Shown here: in pieces, positions 41,787 to 50,933 of the stretch
Numbering within the stretch: the first letter of the stretch is position 1
Layout: each line of letters starts with the position of its first letter
Assembly: GCA_902562285.1 (NCBI GenBank)
Contig: CACESU010000009.1
Span: forward strand, 1-55,226
Source: an uncultured Alphaproteobacteria bacterium
GTDB taxonomy: Bacteria; Pseudomonadota; Alphaproteobacteria; Rhodobacterales; Rhodobacteraceae
Direction of reading: 5' to 3'
Length of the DNA: 55,226 nt
The notes under the pieces: generated by a model
Databases searched by the model: none
Seen by the model: the letters and a program-made list of their open reading frames with translations, nothing else
Told to the model about the DNA's origin: nothing
Translations under genes and position numbers: made by a program

Positions 41787-43313
41787 ATGACATTACTAAA
41801 AGATTGCAAATTAATTTTGAGAAATAAAAAAGTTATAATTATTGGAGCCGGTATTGCTGGATTGACAGCAGCTATGAAACTTTCCACGTCTGGGGTAAAT
41901 GTTGAAGTTTATGAACAACACGAAAAGCCAGGTGGAAAAATTAGGTATTTCAAAAGCAAAGCTGGACCTATTGATGCAGGCCCAACTGTTTTAACTATGC
42001 ATAACGTTTTTGAAAATTTATTTAAATCTTGTGGCCATGATATCAATGAAAATTTAGATTTCATTAAAGAAGAAATAATTGCAAGGCATTGGTGGAGGGA
42101 TGGGAGTGCACTGGACTTATATTCTTCTTTTGAAAAAAATTTTGAAGAAATAAAAAAATTTGCAGGCCATAAATCTGCTTTAGAATTTGAAAAATTCAAC
42201 AAGTTTTCTGAAAGTCTTTTTGATTTCTTTAAAGACCCAATAATAATGAGTCCAAAACCTAAAATATTACCATTATTTTTAAATAGTTTTGTTTTTATGA
42301 AACTTTTAAAAGAATTATTAATCAAAAATAAAAGTTTATATAATTATCTTAACGAACATTTTTCAGATTATCGTTTAAAACAGCTATTTTCTAGATATTC
42401 CACTTATGTTGGTGGTTCACCATTTATGTCTCCTAGTATTCTATCTCTAATTTGGAATGTAGAATGTCGAGGAGTATGGAGGGTAAAGGGTGGCATGTAT
42501 AATCTTGCTAAAGAAATTGAAGCCATAGCAAAAAAATCTAATGCACAATTTTTTTATAAAAACAAAGTAAAAAAAATCTTAGTGAAAAATAATAAAATTG
42601 AAGGAATAGAATTAGAAAATAGCAGAGTTATTCATTCCAATACAGTAATATTTAATGGAGATCCAAAGGCACTTTTAGATGGACTTGTAGGAAAAGACGT
42701 AAAAAAGGCCGTATCAACTAAAAATGTTCAGAAGAGATCTCTTTCAGCATATGTTTGGAGTTTTTCAGCCAAAACAAAGGGATTAAAACTTCGTCACCAT
42801 AATGTTTTATTTAATAAAAATTATAAAAATGAATTTGAAGATATCAAAAAAGGTGAAATTCCAAAAGACCCAACACTTTATATTTGTGCACAAGGAAACA
42901 ATAATGACCCTTATCCTAAGGAAAACGTTTTGGGACGTTTTGAAATAATAATTAATGGATCCCCTATATCATTAAATAAGACCTACAACAAACAAAAGGA
43001 ATATGCCAAATGCAAGGAAATAACATTTTCTATTCTGGAGTCAATGGGTTTAAAAATAGATTTGAAACCATCAGAACAAATGCTTACTACACCCAAAGAA
43101 TTCGACCTAATGTTTCCTGGCTCTCAAGGTTCTCTCTATGGCCGAACACCTCACGGAATAACATCAACTTTCATGAGACCCATGAACAGAAACAAAATAC
43201 AGGGTTTACTTCTAGTGGGAGGAGGAACGCATCCAGGAGCAGGAGTACCAATGGCATGCCTGTCAGGAAGGCACGCAGCAGAAATGATATTGAAAGACCT
43301 AAGTTTGATATAG
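41787..43313 (+). CDS. crtD: Methoxyneurosporene (hydroxyneurosporene) dehydrogenase CrtD
   Basis: This CrtI-family FAD enzyme (508 residues from ATG 41787) introduces the C3,4 double bond in the spheroidene pathway. FAD motif: VIIIGAGIAGLTAAMKL; also YEQHEKPGGKIRYFKSKAGPIDAGPTVLTM and the C-terminal LLLVGGGTHPGAGVPMACLSGRHAAE. The frame is open to a TTG at 41763, but that codon lies inside the PpsR box, so the ATG is preferred; no strong RBS is seen. It overlaps crtC by about 58 bases. Confidence 0.93.
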   Translation: MTLLKDCKLILRNKKVIIIGAGIAGLTAAMKLSTSGVNVEVYEQHEKPGGKIRYFKSKAGPIDAGPTVLTMHNVFENLFKSCGHDINENLDFIKEEIIARHWWRDGSALDLYSSFEKNFEEIKKFAGHKSALEFEKFNKFSESLFDFFKDPIIMSPKPKILPLFLNSFVFMKLLKELLIKNKSLYNYLNEHFSDYRLKQLFSRYSTYVGGSPFMSPSILSLIWNVECRGVWRVKGGMYNLAKEIEAIAKKSNAQFFYKNKVKKILVKNNKIEGIELENSRVIHSNTVIFNGDPKALLDGLVGKDVKKAVSTKNVQKRSLSAYVWSFSAKTKGLKLRHHNVLFNKNYKNEFEDIKKGEIPKDPTLYICAQGNNNDPYPKENVLGRFEIIINGSPISLNKTYNKQKEYAKCKEITFSILESMGLKIDLKPSEQMLTTPKEFDLMFPGSQGSLYGRTPHGITSTFMRPMNRNKIQGLLLVGGGTHPGAGVPMACLSGRHAAEMILKDLSLI

Positions 43314-44215
43314 AAGTAAAACCTAATGGATATGCATGGTGGTATGTAGATGGAATTTCAAATGATGGTAATAAAGCAATATCAATAATCGGTTTTATTG
43401 GCTCTGTATTTTCACCTTGGTATTATTGGTCAGGAAGAAAAAATCCCTCAAACCATGTTTGTATAAATGTAGCTATGTACGGGAAGGGTTGGAGATGGAC
43501 AATGACAGAAAGAGGTGAAAAACAACTACAAAGAGACAAGGATGTACTTAAAGTTGGACCAAGTTTTTTTCATTGGAATAAAGACCACCTAATAATTAAT
43601 TTTAAAGAATATTCTATTCCGCATTTTGACTGTGTAAAAGGAACAGTTAAAATTTTTCCTAAATTTATTTCTGATATAGAATGTAATTTATTGAATAACA
43701 ATAGTCATATTTGGCGACCATTTGCTCCATTATCAAAAATTCAAGTAGATATAAATAAACCAGGATGGCAATGGGAAGGCCACGGATATTTTGATGCAAA
43801 TTTTGGTTCAAGTGCATTAGAACAAGATTTCTCATATTGGACCTGGGGTAGATTTCCAACAAAAGAAGGGAGTTATACTTTTTATGATGCTACCCCAAGA
43901 AGAGAAAAAAATGTAAATATTGCTTTATTATTTAAAAACAATGGGAAAGTAGAAAAAGTTCTAAATCCCCCAAAAGTAACTAAATTATCAAGATCTTTAT
44001 GGCTTGTTAAGAGAGAAACAAGATCAGATGAAGACTTCAAACCAAAACAAATTAAACATATGCTTGATACTCCCTTTTATACAAGATCAGGAGTAGAAAC
44101 TTCAATTTTTGGAGAAAAAAGTATAGGAGTTCATGAAGCTTTGGATCTTAATAGATTTTCAAACCCGATATTGAAACCAATGCTAGCTGTAAAAGTACCT
44201 AGATTTAATAGATAA
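43256..44215 (+). CDS. crtC: Hydroxyneurosporene synthase (carotenoid 1,2-hydratase)
   Basis: This protein (319 residues from ATG 43256) hydrates the C1,2 double bond of neurosporene. Typical segments are GYAWWYVDGISNDGNKAISIIGFIGSVFSPWY, WEGHGYFDANFGSSALEQDFSYWTWGRF and the ending YTRSGVETSIFGEKSIGVHEALDLNRF. The frame extends to 43010, but that part is shadow of crtD. ATG 43256 is the last one before the conserved region, implying translation coupled to the end of crtD; the exact start is uncertain. Confidence 0.9.
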   Translation: MPVRKARSRNDIERPKFDIEVKPNGYAWWYVDGISNDGNKAISIIGFIGSVFSPWYYWSGRKNPSNHVCINVAMYGKGWRWTMTERGEKQLQRDKDVLKVGPSFFHWNKDHLIINFKEYSIPHFDCVKGTVKIFPKFISDIECNLLNNNSHIWRPFAPLSKIQVDINKPGWQWEGHGYFDANFGSSALEQDFSYWTWGRFPTKEGSYTFYDATPRREKNVNIALLFKNNGKVEKVLNPPKVTKLSRSLWLVKRETRSDEDFKPKQIKHMLDTPFYTRSGVETSIFGEKSIGVHEALDLNRFSNPILKPMLAVKVPRFNR

Positions 44216-44228
44216 ACAATTTTAATTT

Positions 44229-44681
44229 TTAATCGTTAAGTTGCATGATACGAAAATTTAAAGCTGCAGCAAAACTTACCCAAATAAAATAAGGTAATAT
44301 TAAAATTGCTGATAGTGTATCTTCGAACCAATAAGTTAAAACCATCAATAGAACAGATACCCAAAGCCCAACCATAAATCGCATTGCCAATTTTATATTA
44401 TTTAATCCAAAAAAAATGGGTGTCCAAATCGTATTGAATGAAATTTGTAAAGCCCATAATGCAACTAAATAGTTTTTTGAACCTGGAAGAGCTGAAATCC
44501 TCATTCCTACATAGGCTATTATTATATAAAGAATAGACCAGGCTATTGGGAATAACCAGTTTGGTGGATTCCAAAATGGTTTTTTTAATTTTTTATACCA
44601 GTCATTTGGTGGGAAAAGTGCTCCCGTAGAAGCAGCTACGCAACAAGTTAAAAAAAAGAGAGTAAATGCAATCCAATCCAT
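44229..44681 (-). CDS. tspO: TspO/MBR tryptophan-rich sensory protein
   Basis: This 150-residue protein with five membrane segments has the TspO signature GALFPPNDWYKKLKKPFWNPPNWLFPIAWSILYIIIAYVG and LNTIWTPIFFGL-like FNTIWTPIFFGLNN. In Rhodobacter, TspO binds porphyrins and dampens photosynthesis-gene expression in oxygen. It lies between crtC and crtB, its usual place, 29 bases after crtB. Confidence 0.94.
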   Translation of the reverse strand: MDWIAFTLFFLTCCVAASTGALFPPNDWYKKLKKPFWNPPNWLFPIAWSILYIIIAYVGMRISALPGSKNYLVALWALQISFNTIWTPIFFGLNNIKLAMRFMVGLWVSVLLMVLTYWFEDTLSAILILPYFIWVSFAAALNFRIMQLND

Positions 44682-44710
44682 AAAATTATTTTCTTGAAAA
44701 ATAAATCAAT

Positions 44711-45736
44711 TTATATTCCAGCAAGTGCTCTATCTTTTTGCTCTAAATCAAATAGTAAATTAATAAATTTACCTGACCTTTGTTTAAATGACTTTTTGCT
44801 TTCTTTAGGTGTTTTAACAGAATTTACCAAAAAATTAACTTCTGGTAATGCAGCAGCATGAATGGTAGATGGAATTGGCATTACTGTTGTTAGCGCAGAA
44901 TTACCTATGGACGATATAAGCATTAAAAATTTTTCAAAAGTAGTTGTATATGCCCTTCTACTAATACTATCGTAATTTGAAGCAGCTATATGTTTACCTA
45001 TTTTAGAATAAATTTTACCAGCTGAAAAAATACCTGGTCTACATTCCTTAGGAAGAGAAAAATAACCAGCATCAGCCCGTTTATAAAAATAGTCAGCTTT
45101 ATTCAAAAGTTGTTTTACTAAAATACTCACCTCAGGAAAATTTTCTGGATTTTTAAGAAAAGCATCAATAGCTATGCCATTTCGTTTCATCCAATCTGTT
45201 GGAATATAAATTCTATTATTTCTAGCATCTTCACCAATATCTCTTGCAATATTTGTAAGCTGCATTGCTATTCCTAAATCACAAGCTCTTGCTAGTGCAT
45301 CTCCATCTCTTACATTCATTAAAATACACATCATTACACCCACTGAAGAAGCTACCCTGGCACAATAACTATATAATTCAGACAAATTTTTAAACCTTTT
45401 CCCATCCTGGTCCCATTCAAGCCCTTCAATTAAAGCTAAAGGTAATTCTTTTGGGAGTTCATAGCTTTTTACTAATGCTGCAAAAGCTCTATCAGTACTA
45501 CAATTTCTTGGATTAGCATTATAAACTAAATCCAACCGGTTTCTTAAATCTTGTATAGGGTTTTTAAGCTTTGATTCCTGATCTACTACATCATCAGCAA
45601 TTCTACAAAATGCATAAAGTACTATGGCTGGATCACGAACATATTTTGGTAATAATTTTGAAGCAGCATAAAAGGAATGTGACCCCTCTTTAATAAGTAG
45701 TTTGCATTCTTTTAAATCATTATTATCAATTTTCAT
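44711..45736 (-). CDS. crtB: 15-cis-phytoene synthase
   Basis: This 341-residue enzyme condenses two GGPP into phytoene. The two aspartate-rich motifs are seen: FCRIADDVVDQE and LTNIARDIGEDARNNRIYIPTDWM, plus the SFYAASKLLP start. It lies 6 bases after crtI. Confidence 0.95.
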   Translation of the reverse strand: MKIDNNDLKECKLLIKEGSHSFYAASKLLPKYVRDPAIVLYAFCRIADDVVDQESKLKNPIQDLRNRLDLVYNANPRNCSTDRAFAALVKSYELPKELPLALIEGLEWDQDGKRFKNLSELYSYCARVASSVGVMMCILMNVRDGDALARACDLGIAMQLTNIARDIGEDARNNRIYIPTDWMKRNGIAIDAFLKNPENFPEVSILVKQLLNKADYFYKRADAGYFSLPKECRPGIFSAGKIYSKIGKHIAASNYDSISRRAYTTTFEKFLMLISSIGNSALTTVMPIPSTIHAAALPEVNFLVNSVKTPKESKKSFKQRSGKFINLLFDLEQKDRALAGI

Positions 45737-45742
45737 TTGAGA

Positions 45743-47344
45743 TCACCCTACATCAATTTTTTCATGAAGTTTTTTATTTTGATCATAGTTTAATTTTTCA
45801 TCCTGAATCTCTTTTGCTATAATTTCTGCGGATGCTATTACACCAGGAACTCCTGGACCTGGATGCGTACCTGCTCCAACTAAATAAAGACCATCAACTT
45901 CTTCAGATATATTATGAGGCCTAAACCATGCACTTTGAAACATTCTGGGTTCAATTGAAAATCCAGTACCCATTGGGCTTAAATAATTTTTACCAAATTC
46001 ATTAGGTGTCATTATGTAGCTTTCTACAATTTTCTTCTGAAACCCTGGAAGTAATCTGCTATCTAAAAATTTTGCAACCTTTTTTAGATATTTTTCCTTT
46101 TCATCTTCCCAATTTACAGAATTAGAATGACCTAAATGAGGCACACATGATAAGACATAAAAAGTATCACAATTATCAGGGGCACATGTGGGGTCTGTAA
46201 CAGAAGGGCGGTGAACGTAAAGACTCATATCTTCTGACAAAATACCATTTATAAATATATCTTTAACATGACCTGCATATCTTGGACCATGTAAAATTGT
46301 GTGATGCCCAACATCTGACCACATATTTTTTGTATTTTTGGTACCAAAATGCCAGACAAATAAACCCATGGACCATTTTTTGTTTTTTAATTTTTTTTCA
46401 GTCCATCTTTTTTTATTTTTTGTCTTTAGTAATTCATTATAAGTATAAGCTGGATCAGAATTAGAAATTACAATGTCTGCTTTAACATTTCTATTGTCCT
46501 TTAATTTAACTCCAGTGACTTTATTATATACATAAGTTATTTCTTTTACCTCAGAATTTAAATAAATATCTCCACCCTGCTCTAAAATTATCTTACCCAT
46601 AGCTTTTGCAATTGCACTAAAGCCTCCAATTGCACAGTGGACTCCAAAGACTTTTTCAATATGGCTTACTAACCCCCACATAGATGTTACATTAAATGGA
46701 TCTCCACCAACAAATAGGGGGTGAAAACTTAGAGCAAATCTAAGTCTCGCATCTTTGACTCTTGCAGCAGCCATTTGATAAACTGACCTATCTGCTCTTA
46801 ATAAACCAAACAAGGGCAGGACTTTTAGCGTATCCCAAAGTTTATGCATTGATATTCTACCAATACTTTTTTCTTCAGAAAAGGCTATGTCATAACGGAT
46901 TTTTGATTCTCGCATAAATTTTTCGTAACCAGCTAAATCACTTGGAGAAAATTCCTTTACTTGCTTTTTCATTTGATTAGAGTCATTAGAGGCTGAAAAT
47001 TCTGAATTATCTGGAAATTTAATTTTATAAAATGGATCTAGTGATTTAAGTTCTACGTCCTTATCAAAGTCACGACCACAATAATTCCAAAGAGATCTGA
47101 ACATATTAGGCAACGTTACTATAGTTGGGCCTAAGTCAAATCTATAACCTTTTAAATTTATTGAAGAACCTCTACCACCAAGGCTATTCATTTTATCAAA
47201 AACAACGACTTTATATCCTTTTGCTCCTAACCGCATTGCTGCTGCTAAACCACCAAAACCAGCACCTATAACTATAGCTCTTTTTGATACATTTTCAGAA
47301 GAGTTAGGTAAGTCAAATTCAATATTGTCAGATCTTTTCAACAT
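45743..47344 (-). CDS. crtI: Phytoene desaturase CrtI
   Basis: This 533-residue FAD enzyme desaturates phytoene, in this pathway three times to neurosporene. FAD motif: AIVIGAGFGGLAAAMRLGAKGYKVVVFDK; also GGRGSSINLKGYRFDLGPTIVTLP and the C-terminal GLYLVGAGTHPGPGVPGVIASAEI. Length is slightly above the usual ~510, through N- and C-terminal tails. It is divergent from crtA, with a PpsR box in the 68-base gap. Confidence 0.95.
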   Translation of the reverse strand: MLKRSDNIEFDLPNSSENVSKRAIVIGAGFGGLAAAMRLGAKGYKVVVFDKMNSLGGRGSSINLKGYRFDLGPTIVTLPNMFRSLWNYCGRDFDKDVELKSLDPFYKIKFPDNSEFSASNDSNQMKKQVKEFSPSDLAGYEKFMRESKIRYDIAFSEEKSIGRISMHKLWDTLKVLPLFGLLRADRSVYQMAAARVKDARLRFALSFHPLFVGGDPFNVTSMWGLVSHIEKVFGVHCAIGGFSAIAKAMGKIILEQGGDIYLNSEVKEITYVYNKVTGVKLKDNRNVKADIVISNSDPAYTYNELLKTKNKKRWTEKKLKNKKWSMGLFVWHFGTKNTKNMWSDVGHHTILHGPRYAGHVKDIFINGILSEDMSLYVHRPSVTDPTCAPDNCDTFYVLSCVPHLGHSNSVNWEDEKEKYLKKVAKFLDSRLLPGFQKKIVESYIMTPNEFGKNYLSPMGTGFSIEPRMFQSAWFRPHNISEEVDGLYLVGAGTHPGPGVPGVIASAEIIAKEIQDEKLNYDQNKKLHEKIDVG

Positions 47345-47359
47345 ATTATAAACTTATCA

Positions 47360-47377
47360 TGTCAGAAAAATTTGACA
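47360..47377. promoter_or_regulatory. PpsR/CrtJ operator between crtI and crtA
   Basis: TGTCAGAAAAATTTGACA is an exact TGT-N12-ACA box in the 68-base gap between divergent crtI and crtA. Its right end reads TTGACA toward crtA, but no good -10 follows; promoters cannot be set by eye. It should control crtIB-tspO and crtA-bchIDO(-fccAB). Confidence 0.78.
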
Positions 47378-47412
47378 ACATATTAAATGAATGCTTCTTT
47401 GTACTTTAAAGT

Positions 47413-48156
47413 ATGGAAAATAAAAAATTTGAAATTGGTCAAAAAACTTTGCGAACAGATACACAAATTGTAGTAATAAGTTTTTTTAGATTCAAAGGAA
47501 TCTTCCAAAAGATTTGGGCATTTAGTCAAATGGGTTTTGCGCGTAAAAAGTTGAAAAACATAAAAGAAATATCTTTTTTTAAATTATTTGGTTCAGGAAC
47601 TGGCGAGGGATTTACACCTTATCCTAATACAAGTGTTTACGCTATCTTAAGTGTTTGGAATGATCTTAACATAGCTGAAAAGAGTATATTAGAAAGAGAA
47701 ATATATGAAAAATATAGAGCCAAATCAGTTGAAAACTGGAATGTTTTCCTTACTCCAATTTCAAGTAAAGGATATTGGGATAAAATTAATCCATTCGACC
47801 CAATAAAAAAAGAAACAGTCTCAGAAGAGAAAATGTTGGCTGCATTAACAAGGGCTACTATAAAACCTAAAATAATGCTTAAGTTTTGGTCTAGAGTACC
47901 CGCTATTTCAAAAGTTATAGGTAATGACAAAAATGTGCTTTTTAAAATGGGATTAGGAGAAATTCCATGGTTTCATCAAGTAACCTTTTCTATTTGGCCA
48001 AATGCAGAATCAATGTCTAATTTCGCAAGAAAAGACGGCCCCCACGCAAAAGCAATCAAATCAGTTCGAGAAGGTAACTGGTTTTCTGAGGAATTATATG
48101 CAAGATTTAAAGTAGAAAAAGCGATTGGAAAATGGTGTGGTAAATCTGTTATTTAA
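47413..48156 (+). CDS. crtA: Spheroidene monooxygenase
   Basis: This 247-residue oxygenase turns spheroidene into spheroidenone with O2. Family signs: FFRFKGIFQKIWAFSQMGFARKKL, FKLFGSGTGEGFTPYPNTSVYAIL, GYWDKINPF and PWFHQVTFSIWPNAESMSNFARKDGPHAKAI. Its presence marks the spheroidenone branch typical of Rhodobacterales. It is the first gene of crtA-bchI-bchD-bchO. Confidence 0.94.
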   Translation: MENKKFEIGQKTLRTDTQIVVISFFRFKGIFQKIWAFSQMGFARKKLKNIKEISFFKLFGSGTGEGFTPYPNTSVYAILSVWNDLNIAEKSILEREIYEKYRAKSVENWNVFLTPISSKGYWDKINPFDPIKKETVSEEKMLAALTRATIKPKIMLKFWSRVPAISKVIGNDKNVLFKMGLGEIPWFHQVTFSIWPNAESMSNFARKDGPHAKAIKSVREGNWFSEELYARFKVEKAIGKWCGKSVI

Positions 48157-48173
48157 ATTAATTTGGAAATAAA

Positions 48174-49181
48174 ATGAAGTTAGATTATCCATTCTCTGCT
48201 ATTGTTGGGCAGAAAACAATGAAACAAGCCCTAATTCTTACCGCTATCGATCCATTGATAGGTGGGGTATTAGTTTTTGGTGAAAGAGGTACAGGGAAAT
48301 CAACAATAGTTCGATCTCTAACGGCTTTGTTACCTGAAATAAAGTCAATTAAAGGCTGCCCCTACAACTGTGAAAACCTTAATGAAAATTGTTCTCATTG
48401 CAGTGTTTCTGCTAAAAAACTTGAAAAAAAACCAACACCAATTGTAGATTTACCACTTGGATCAACAGAAGATAGAGTAGTAGGATCTTTAAATCTAGAA
48501 GTAGCATTAAGCCAAGGCAAAAAAAGCTTTGAGCCAGGACTTTTAGCTTACGCTAATAGAGGATATTTATATATAGATGAGGTCAATTTATTGGAAGATC
48601 ATATTGTGGATCTACTACTAGATGTTTCTGCTTCAGGAGAAAACCTTATTGAAAGAGAAGGATTATCAGTAAAACACGACTCTAAATTTGTACTTGTTGG
48701 TTCGGGGAACCCAGAAGAAGGAGAATTAAGACCTCAACTTCTTGATCGATTTGGGTTATCAGTTGAAGTAAAATCTCCCAAAGAATTAGAAGAAAGAATG
48801 GAAGTTATAAAAAGAAGAACAAAATTTGATGATAAAGATAAAGATTTTTTACTTTTCTGGGAAAAAGAAGATACAAAATTAAGAAGAAAAATCATTAGAG
48901 CTCGAAAAAAACTAATTAATATTAGGGTATCAAATGAAGTATTAGAAAACAGTGCAAAATTATGTCTTGCTTTAGGTTCAGATGGATTAAGAGGAGAATT
49001 GACCTTAATAAGAACATCAAAAGCACAAGCATCATTTGAAAATAAAGATACTGTTGAAATTTCACATCTAAGAAAAGTTGCTTCAATTTGTTTGGGACAC
49101 AGACTTCGTAAAGACCCTCTCGATGATGTAGGATCAAATATTAGAGTTGAAAGAACAATTGAAGAAATTTTAGGAAAATGA
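48174..49181 (+). CDS. bchI: Magnesium chelatase ATPase subunit BchI
   Basis: This 335-residue AAA+ ATPase powers Mg insertion by BchH. Walker A: FGERGTGKST (about residues 35-44); Walker B: GYLYIDEVNLLEDH; arginine-finger region GELRPQLLDRFGLSVEV. A four-cysteine insert (CPYNCENLNENCSHC, about 63-77) is a feature shared by bacterial BchI. It lies 17 bases after crtA. Confidence 0.96.
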   Translation: MKLDYPFSAIVGQKTMKQALILTAIDPLIGGVLVFGERGTGKSTIVRSLTALLPEIKSIKGCPYNCENLNENCSHCSVSAKKLEKKPTPIVDLPLGSTEDRVVGSLNLEVALSQGKKSFEPGLLAYANRGYLYIDEVNLLEDHIVDLLLDVSASGENLIEREGLSVKHDSKFVLVGSGNPEEGELRPQLLDRFGLSVEVKSPKELEERMEVIKRRTKFDDKDKDFLLFWEKEDTKLRRKIIRARKKLINIRVSNEVLENSAKLCLALGSDGLRGELTLIRTSKAQASFENKDTVEISHLRKVASICLGHRLRKDPLDDVGSNIRVERTIEEILGK

Positions 49182-49214
49182 TTTTATTAAAATGGAAACA
49201 TATCGGAGGAAAAA

Positions 49215-50933
49215 ATATCAAAAGAAATCAACTTTAATGAAAAAGAATGCAATAACTTTTTACTAAATAAACTTGAAAAAATTATTGCTGTGTTACAATT
49301 AGTTCCTTTTGATGTAGGTGGATTAATAATAAAATCACGACATAGTGAAACTAGAAGATTAGCACTAAATCTTATAGAAAAAAATTTAAATGAATTTGCT
49401 GTAAAAAAAATATATCCAGAAATCTCAGACTCAAAATTAAACGGGGGGCTAGATTTTTCAGAGACCCTTACTTTAGGAAGACCAGTTTATAGAAAAAGTC
49501 TTTTTGAAGATAATCCAAAAATTTTAAAACTGATGATGGGGGAAAGGTTTGAAGCAAGAGTGGCTGCTATTTTTGCCCAAAAAATGGATGTAAAGCCAAA
49601 TTTTTTATTATTAGTAGTAGATGAAGGTATAGAAGAAGAAGAAATACCTGAGTGTCTCACAGAAAGAATTTCTTTTTATATTGATTTAAATTCAATGCCT
49701 TTTAAAAAAATTAAAAATTTCAAAATAAAAAAATATGATATTTCCAATGCAAAATCTTTTTTGAAACAAATCAAAATGCCTGAAAATTTTTATAACGATT
49801 TATTTAAAATTGTATCCACAACTGGAATAAATAGTATTAGACCTTTATTATTTGCTGTAAAAGTTGCTAGTGCTTTATCAGCACTAAGAGGCGTAAAAGT
49901 TGTTGAAGAAAAAGACCTAATTGAGAGTATTGGACTAACCTTAGCACATAAAATAAAAAAATTCCCTCCCCCTATTGAAGATAATCAAGAACAAAACCAA
50001 AAGAATAATGAAACTAATGATGATAGAGAAGAAAATAAAAAAAAATCCACTGATATTCCTCTCGAATTACTGTTAGATGCAGTGAAAGTTAATTTACCAT
50101 CAAATATTTTAGAAAAAATAATCCATGGAAAAAGTAACAATAAATCCCTGGTTAATAAATCAGGTAGCGGGCAAAATAAAATTTCTTTTCAGCGTGGACG
50201 CCCACTTCCTTCTATCAATGGTATTCCTAATGGAAGAAATAAAATAGACGTTATAGGTACATTGAAATCCGCAGCACCTTGGCAATTGATCAGAAAAAAA
50301 ACATTATCAAATGATGATAAATTAAAAATTGAATTCAGAACATCTGATATACAAATAAAAAAATTTAAGGATTCAAAAAATAGGGTCATCATTTTTACTG
50401 TTGATGCCTCTGGATCATTAGCAGTAGGAAGGCTAGCAGAAGCAAAAGGTGCTATAGAATTACTTCTTGCTAATGCTTACTCTTCAAGGGATTTAGTAGC
50501 GCTTATATCTTTTAGAGGAGATAATGCTGAAACTTTATTAACTCCAACCAGATCATTGAGTAAAACTAAACGTGTTTTAGGTTCTTTACCAGGTGGAGGT
50601 GGAACACCTTTAGCTTCAGGGTTAATGTCAGCGCTAAAATTATCTATCGATTATTCTCAAAAAGGTTTTTCACCTGTAAGTATTATTTTAACAGATGGAA
50701 AAGCTAATATAGATTTAGATGGAGAAAAGGGAAGAGTTAAGGCTTTAGAAGATAGTTCTCAAGTTTCAAAATTATTTGTATCAAATAAATTAAAAACAAT
50801 GGTAATTGATACTTCTCAAAGGATTTCTCAAACTGCAAAAGATTTAGCAAAAAATTTAGATGGGGAATATGTACTCCTACCTAGAGCCAATGCTCACCAA
50901 TTATCAAATATGATTTTAAATAAATTAAACTAA
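49215..50933 (+). CDS. bchD: Magnesium chelatase subunit BchD (start codon anomalous)
   Basis: This protein bridges BchI and BchH. It has a degenerate AAA+ domain without Walker motifs, an acidic/Asn-rich linker (PPPIEDNQEQNQKNN...) and a C-terminal VWA domain with MIDAS motif VDASGSLAVGR and LTDGKANIDLDG. The first standard start in frame is GTG 49290, but that would cut into a helix (LNKLEKIIAVLQLV) that homologues appear to have. The frame is open from 49191, and a strong GGAGG at 49205-49209 lies 5 bases before an ATA codon at 49215. The start is thus unusual, or a base is missing in the A6 run at 49210-49215. The stop overlaps bchO (TAATG). Confidence 0.88.
   Translation: MSKEINFNEKECNNFLLNKLEKIIAVLQLVPFDVGGLIIKSRHSETRRLALNLIEKNLNEFAVKKIYPEISDSKLNGGLDFSETLTLGRPVYRKSLFEDNPKILKLMMGERFEARVAAIFAQKMDVKPNFLLLVVDEGIEEEEIPECLTERISFYIDLNSMPFKKIKNFKIKKYDISNAKSFLKQIKMPENFYNDLFKIVSTTGINSIRPLLFAVKVASALSALRGVKVVEEKDLIESIGLTLAHKIKKFPPPIEDNQEQNQKNNETNDDREENKKKSTDIPLELLLDAVKVNLPSNILEKIIHGKSNNKSLVNKSGSGQNKISFQRGRPLPSINGIPNGRNKIDVIGTLKSAAPWQLIRKKTLSNDDKLKIEFRTSDIQIKKFKDSKNRVIIFTVDASGSLAVGRLAEAKGAIELLLANAYSSRDLVALISFRGDNAETLLTPTRSLSKTKRVLGSLPGGGGTPLASGLMSALKLSIDYSQKGFSPVSIILTDGKANIDLDGEKGRVKALEDSSQVSKLFVSNKLKTMVIDTSQRISQTAKDLAKNLDGEYVLLPRANAHQLSNMILNKLN

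Noticed and set aside
43010-43255. N-terminal extension of crtC
   Set aside because: It lies wholly within crtD in another frame and is low-complexity shadow sequence (many R, N, S), unlike any CrtC.
47345-47350. TATAAT as -10 of crtI
   Set aside because: It directly abuts the crtI ATG and its spacing to any -35-like element is wrong (9 or 22 bases).
49192-49266. Small independent gene METYRRKK... before bchD
   Set aside because: It is only 24 codons, lysine-rich by AT composition, and overlaps the bchD N-terminus; it is treated as part of the bchD start anomaly.
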